From NCBI RefSeq assembly GCF_001447995.1, contig NZ_LDPE01000005.1:1-64000 (forward strand): a DNA stretch of 64,000 nucleotides, in the 5' to 3' direction. Positions within the stretch are counted from its first letter, which is position 1. Each line of letters begins with the position of its first letter. A model generated the notes under the pieces. The model had not been told where the DNA came from. It worked only from the letters and a program-made list of their open reading frames with translations, and did not search any database. Below are positions 61,712-64,000 of this stretch, piece after piece. A program made the translations under genes and the position numbers. The stretch comes from Maribacter dokdonensis DSW-8. GTDB lineage: Bacteria > Bacteroidota > Bacteroidia > Flavobacteriales > Flavobacteriaceae.

Positions 61712-61758
61712 TTTATCTTTTTAACAGCATGTACAAGGCATTTCCCTTGCACTAAAAT

Positions 61759-62715
61759 TTAGTTCATAGTTACCGCAGCCGAGTCGATTGCAACTTCTGG
61801 AGCAACAACTTCTTCTGTACTATTTTCAACGGGGGCGTTAGGGTCTTCCCAAATATCACCTTCGGGTGCCTTGGGGTTTGCCGGTGTGGTACCTTGAAAA
61901 CTTAATACATAACTAGCTACTTGCGCAATTTCAGCAGGTTTCAGGTTTTGTTTCCAAGCGATCATACCCTTACCATCACGACCACCTTCAGATATGGTAT
62001 TGAACACATTTTTAATGCCACCGCCAAGAATCCAATGGTTGTCGGTTAAATTTGGACCAATACCACCGCCACCATCAGCCATATGACACGCAACACAGTT
62101 ACTTTCAAAGATGCCTTTACCTGCATTTAGGTCTGCCGCATCGGTCAATAGTTCAACAGTACTGGCATCAACAAGATCTTTAGCGGTTTTTTTGTACGCT
62201 TCAATTTCTAATTGGGCGGCAGCCACTTCTTGCTCGTATTCAAGGTCTTGGTCATAATCGTTAAAGACATGAAAGCGAGCCAAGTAAACTACCCCAAAAA
62301 CAATAGAGGCGTAGAAAAGATATACCCACCAAGGGGGTAAATTGTTATCTAATTCACGAATACCATCATAGTTATGGTCAAGAATAATTTCTTCTTCTGA
62401 CTCTATTGGCTTGCTGCCCAACATTTTGGCATACATTTTTTTACCCCAGGTCCATTCCCACTTTTTTTCCTTCTCTGCCAAGTATCTTACTTTAGCTTCA
62501 TCATCTAAAGTATTATAAAGCACATTTTCAATAGCTTGAACAATGAAGGCAATCGCAATTAATAGCAATAAGATAAGTGTCATAAAACCGAACATTAAAG
62601 TAGGGTAGGCTATAAAAGCCGGCTTATCGCCACTATCAATATAAATTTCCAAAAGTACGATGACCAAGAAAAAGGCCACGGTTATTCTCAACCACCAAGC
62701 TGTAGTATTTTTCAT
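61759..62715 (-). CDS. ccoP: Cbb3-type cytochrome c oxidase subunit III
   Basis: A 318-residue electron-entry subunit of the cbb3 oxidase. It has two N-terminal helices and a third (about 130-150), the CcoP sequence HNYDGIRELDNNLPPWW and one c-type heme site, CVACH in NCVACHMADGGGGIGPNL. Proteobacterial CcoP has two hemes; here only one CxxCH is visible. The C-terminal tail is Pro/Glu-rich. The gene overlaps the ccoQ-like gene by 4 bp. Confidence 0.92.
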   Translation of the reverse strand: MKNTTAWWLRITVAFFLVIVLLEIYIDSGDKPAFIAYPTLMFGFMTLILLLLIAIAFIVQAIENVLYNTLDDEAKVRYLAEKEKKWEWTWGKKMYAKMLGSKPIESEEEIILDHNYDGIRELDNNLPPWWVYLFYASIVFGVVYLARFHVFNDYDQDLEYEQEVAAAQLEIEAYKKTAKDLVDASTVELLTDAADLNAGKGIFESNCVACHMADGGGGIGPNLTDNHWILGGGIKNVFNTISEGGRDGKGMIAWKQNLKPAEIAQVASYVLSFQGTTPANPKAPEGDIWEDPNAPVENSTEEVVAPEVAIDSAAVTMN

Positions 62716-62903
62716 ATTTCGTTATTTAGTTGGTTATCTTCTTCTAAAGGCAATTCGCTAACTTCTTTTATGTATGATTTTGATGCGGTTATGACCCACC
62801 AGAATAACAATGTGAAGAACACAAAGAAGATCAGTAATGATATCATGGGGTAGGTAGCTACACCATCAATAGTTTCCATGTAACCTTTTACAAATTTGAA
62901 CAT
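62712..62903 (-). CDS. ccoQ: Cbb3-type oxidase subunit CcoQ-like
   Basis: A 63-residue protein with one membrane helix (about 20-41) and an acidic C-terminus (SELPLEEDNQLNNEI). Its position between ccoNO and ccoP (5 bp from the former, 4-bp overlap with the latter) makes it the CcoQ-type small subunit that stabilises the oxidase. Confidence 0.8.
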   Translation of the reverse strand: MFKFVKGYMETIDGVATYPMISLLIFFVFFTLLFWWVITASKSYIKEVSELPLEEDNQLNNEI

Positions 62904-62908
62904 GACTT

Positions 62909-64000
62909 TTAGTTTTTGTTATCAGATAATAATTCTCCAGTTTCCTTCACTTTTATATCCGTACCCAAACGTTGTAGGTAAGCAATTAGGGAAACAATTT
63001 CACGATCTCTCATTTCTATAAAATCCTCTCCATTTTCTGCAGCATATTTTTTATCGGCTTCATAAGTCTTTGCAAAATCAGGATCGCTGTACAGGTTTTT
63101 TTCAATTTGTGTTGCTTGCGCATCCATTGAAGCTTCTGCACTTGCAATGTCTTCATCTGTATAAGGAACACCTAAACTGACCATAGCTTCCATTTTTGCT
63201 TGTATATCGCTTCTGTCATGCTCATTTCTAACCAGCCAAGCATATGCGGGCATTATAGAACCAGATGAGGTGCTTTGTGGATCGTACATATGGTTTAGGT
63301 GCCAGTTGTCCGAGTATTTGCCACCAACCCTTAATAGATCCGGTCCTGTACGTTTACTACCCCAAAGGAACGGGTGGTCATAAACAAACTCCCCAGCTTT
63401 GGCATACTCACCATAGCGTTCCACTTCACTTCTAAATGGACGTACCATTTGAGAGTGACAGCTAACACAGCCTTCACGAATGTATAAGTCACGACCTTCC
63501 AATTCTAAAGGTGTATATGGTTTTACACTTGTAATGGTAGGTATGTTGGACTTTACCAAAATGGTAGGTACAATTTGAATAATACCTCCAATTAATATGG
63601 CAATAGTAGCCAGAATGGTCAATTGAATTGGCTTACGCTCTAACCAAGTATGGAAGGTTTCGCCAGCGGTTCTTCTTTTAGATACACGTGTAAGTGCAGC
63701 AGCTTCGGCTAGTTCATCTTCAATAACGCTACCAGCTTTAATAGTGCGTACTACGTTGTATATCATTACAATTGCACCAACAATATAAAGGCTACCACCA
63801 ATGGCACGCATCCAATACATAGGCATGATTTCGTTTACGGTTTCTAGAAAGTTACCGTAGACCAAAGTACCATCAGGATTAAAATCTTTCCACATTAGGG
63901 CCTGTGTAAATCCGGCAACGTACATTGGTAAGGCATACAGTATAATACCAAGTGTACCGATCCAGAAGTGGAAGTTGGCCAATGGGGTAGAGAATAATTT
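62909..64000 (-). CDS. ccoN: Cbb3-type oxidase fused subunits I/II (CcoNO), 5' partial
   Basis: C-terminal part of a fused CcoN-CcoO. The frame is open to base 64000 (KLFSTPLANFHFWIGTLGI), so the start is outside the window. The helices at the start are the end of CcoN. The linker around residues 100-115 is followed by ERKPIQLTILATIAILIGGIIQ, the N-terminal helix of CcoO, and by the heme c site CVSCHSQMVRPF. The C-terminus is polar (AYLQRLGTDIKV). Fusion of the two subunits is common in Bacteroidota. An internal TTG at 63982 is not a start. Confidence 0.94.
   Translation of the reverse strand, partial: KLFSTPLANFHFWIGTLGIILYALPMYVAGFTQALMWKDFNPDGTLVYGNFLETVNEIMPMYWMRAIGGSLYIVGAIVMIYNVVRTIKAGSVIEDELAEAAALTRVSKRRTAGETFHTWLERKPIQLTILATIAILIGGIIQIVPTILVKSNIPTITSVKPYTPLELEGRDLYIREGCVSCHSQMVRPFRSEVERYGEYAKAGEFVYDHPFLWGSKRTGPDLLRVGGKYSDNWHLNHMYDPQSTSSGSIMPAYAWLVRNEHDRSDIQAKMEAMVSLGVPYTDEDIASAEASMDAQATQIEKNLYSDPDFAKTYEADKKYAAENGEDFIEMRDREIVSLIAYLQRLGTDIKVKETGELLSDNKN

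Overview
The window is AT-rich chromosomal DNA of a member of the Bacteroidota, most likely a marine member of the Flavobacteriaceae. Supporting evidence: promoters carry the Bacteroidota -7 element TAnnTTTG; the cbb3 oxidase has fused CcoN-CcoO; the heavy-metal RND pump is fused to its outer-membrane factor; there is a Reg_prop/Y_Y_Y sensor kinase with a LytTR regulator; and DUF4159-MoxR-DUF58-BatA and lipoprotein polysaccharide hydrolases (GH5, GH29) are present. No rRNA, tRNA, CRISPR array or insertion sequence was seen. Both ends cut a gene: a GH5 lipoprotein at base 1 and ccoNO at base 64000.

Layout. 1-1113: GH5 glucanase. 1338-10254: a divalent-metal resistance operon (small His/Cys protein, CzcA-type pump fused to a TolC-like domain, adaptor, Fur-family regulator, DUF3703, P1B-4 ATPase). 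10603-12662: cardiolipin synthase and a lipoprotein. 12977-19863: six tandem-domain UspA paralogues in three transcription units, a thioredoxin, uracil phosphoribosyltransferase and a PNPOx-like flavoprotein. 20072-22330: GH29 fucosidase. 22598-31327: a VIT/VWA protein, three exported proteins (one SH3-like, one with a possible caspase-like His/Cys pair) and a LytS-type kinase with a LytTR regulator. 32220-43130: TldD/TldE, then DUF4159-MoxR-DUF58-BatA and two large membrane proteins. 43144-54499: sulfur and microaerobic genes (YeeE/YedE pair, cytochrome bd, DsrE, TsdA-like cytochrome with porin, fatty acid hydroxylase, persulfide dioxygenase-rhodanese, TSUP, Crp/Fnr regulator, DUF983). 54685-56905: hemN with a seventh UspA gene. 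56991-58445: vanadium haloperoxidase-like protein. 58511-64000: cbb3 oxidase and its assembly genes.

How it fits together. The clearest hidden structure is regulatory. Thirteen palindromes of the Crp/Fnr type lie upstream of usp, the PNPOx gene, yeeE, cydAB, tsdA, the hydroxylase, the persulfide dioxygenase, the TSUP gene, DUF983-crp and hemN. They take the form TGA-N6-TCA or GTAAC-N4-GTTAC. In twelve clear cases the palindrome centre is 33 bp from the centre of a -7 element, which is the class II activator geometry, so much of 12.9-56.9 kb looks like one low-oxygen/sulfane-sulfur regulon whose regulator is encoded at 53470-54102 and is autoregulated. A second circuit is shown by paired direct repeats (21-bp register) at the same distance from the -7 elements of 22598 and 24982. 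These are the expected kind of target for the LytTR regulator encoded at the end of that same cluster.
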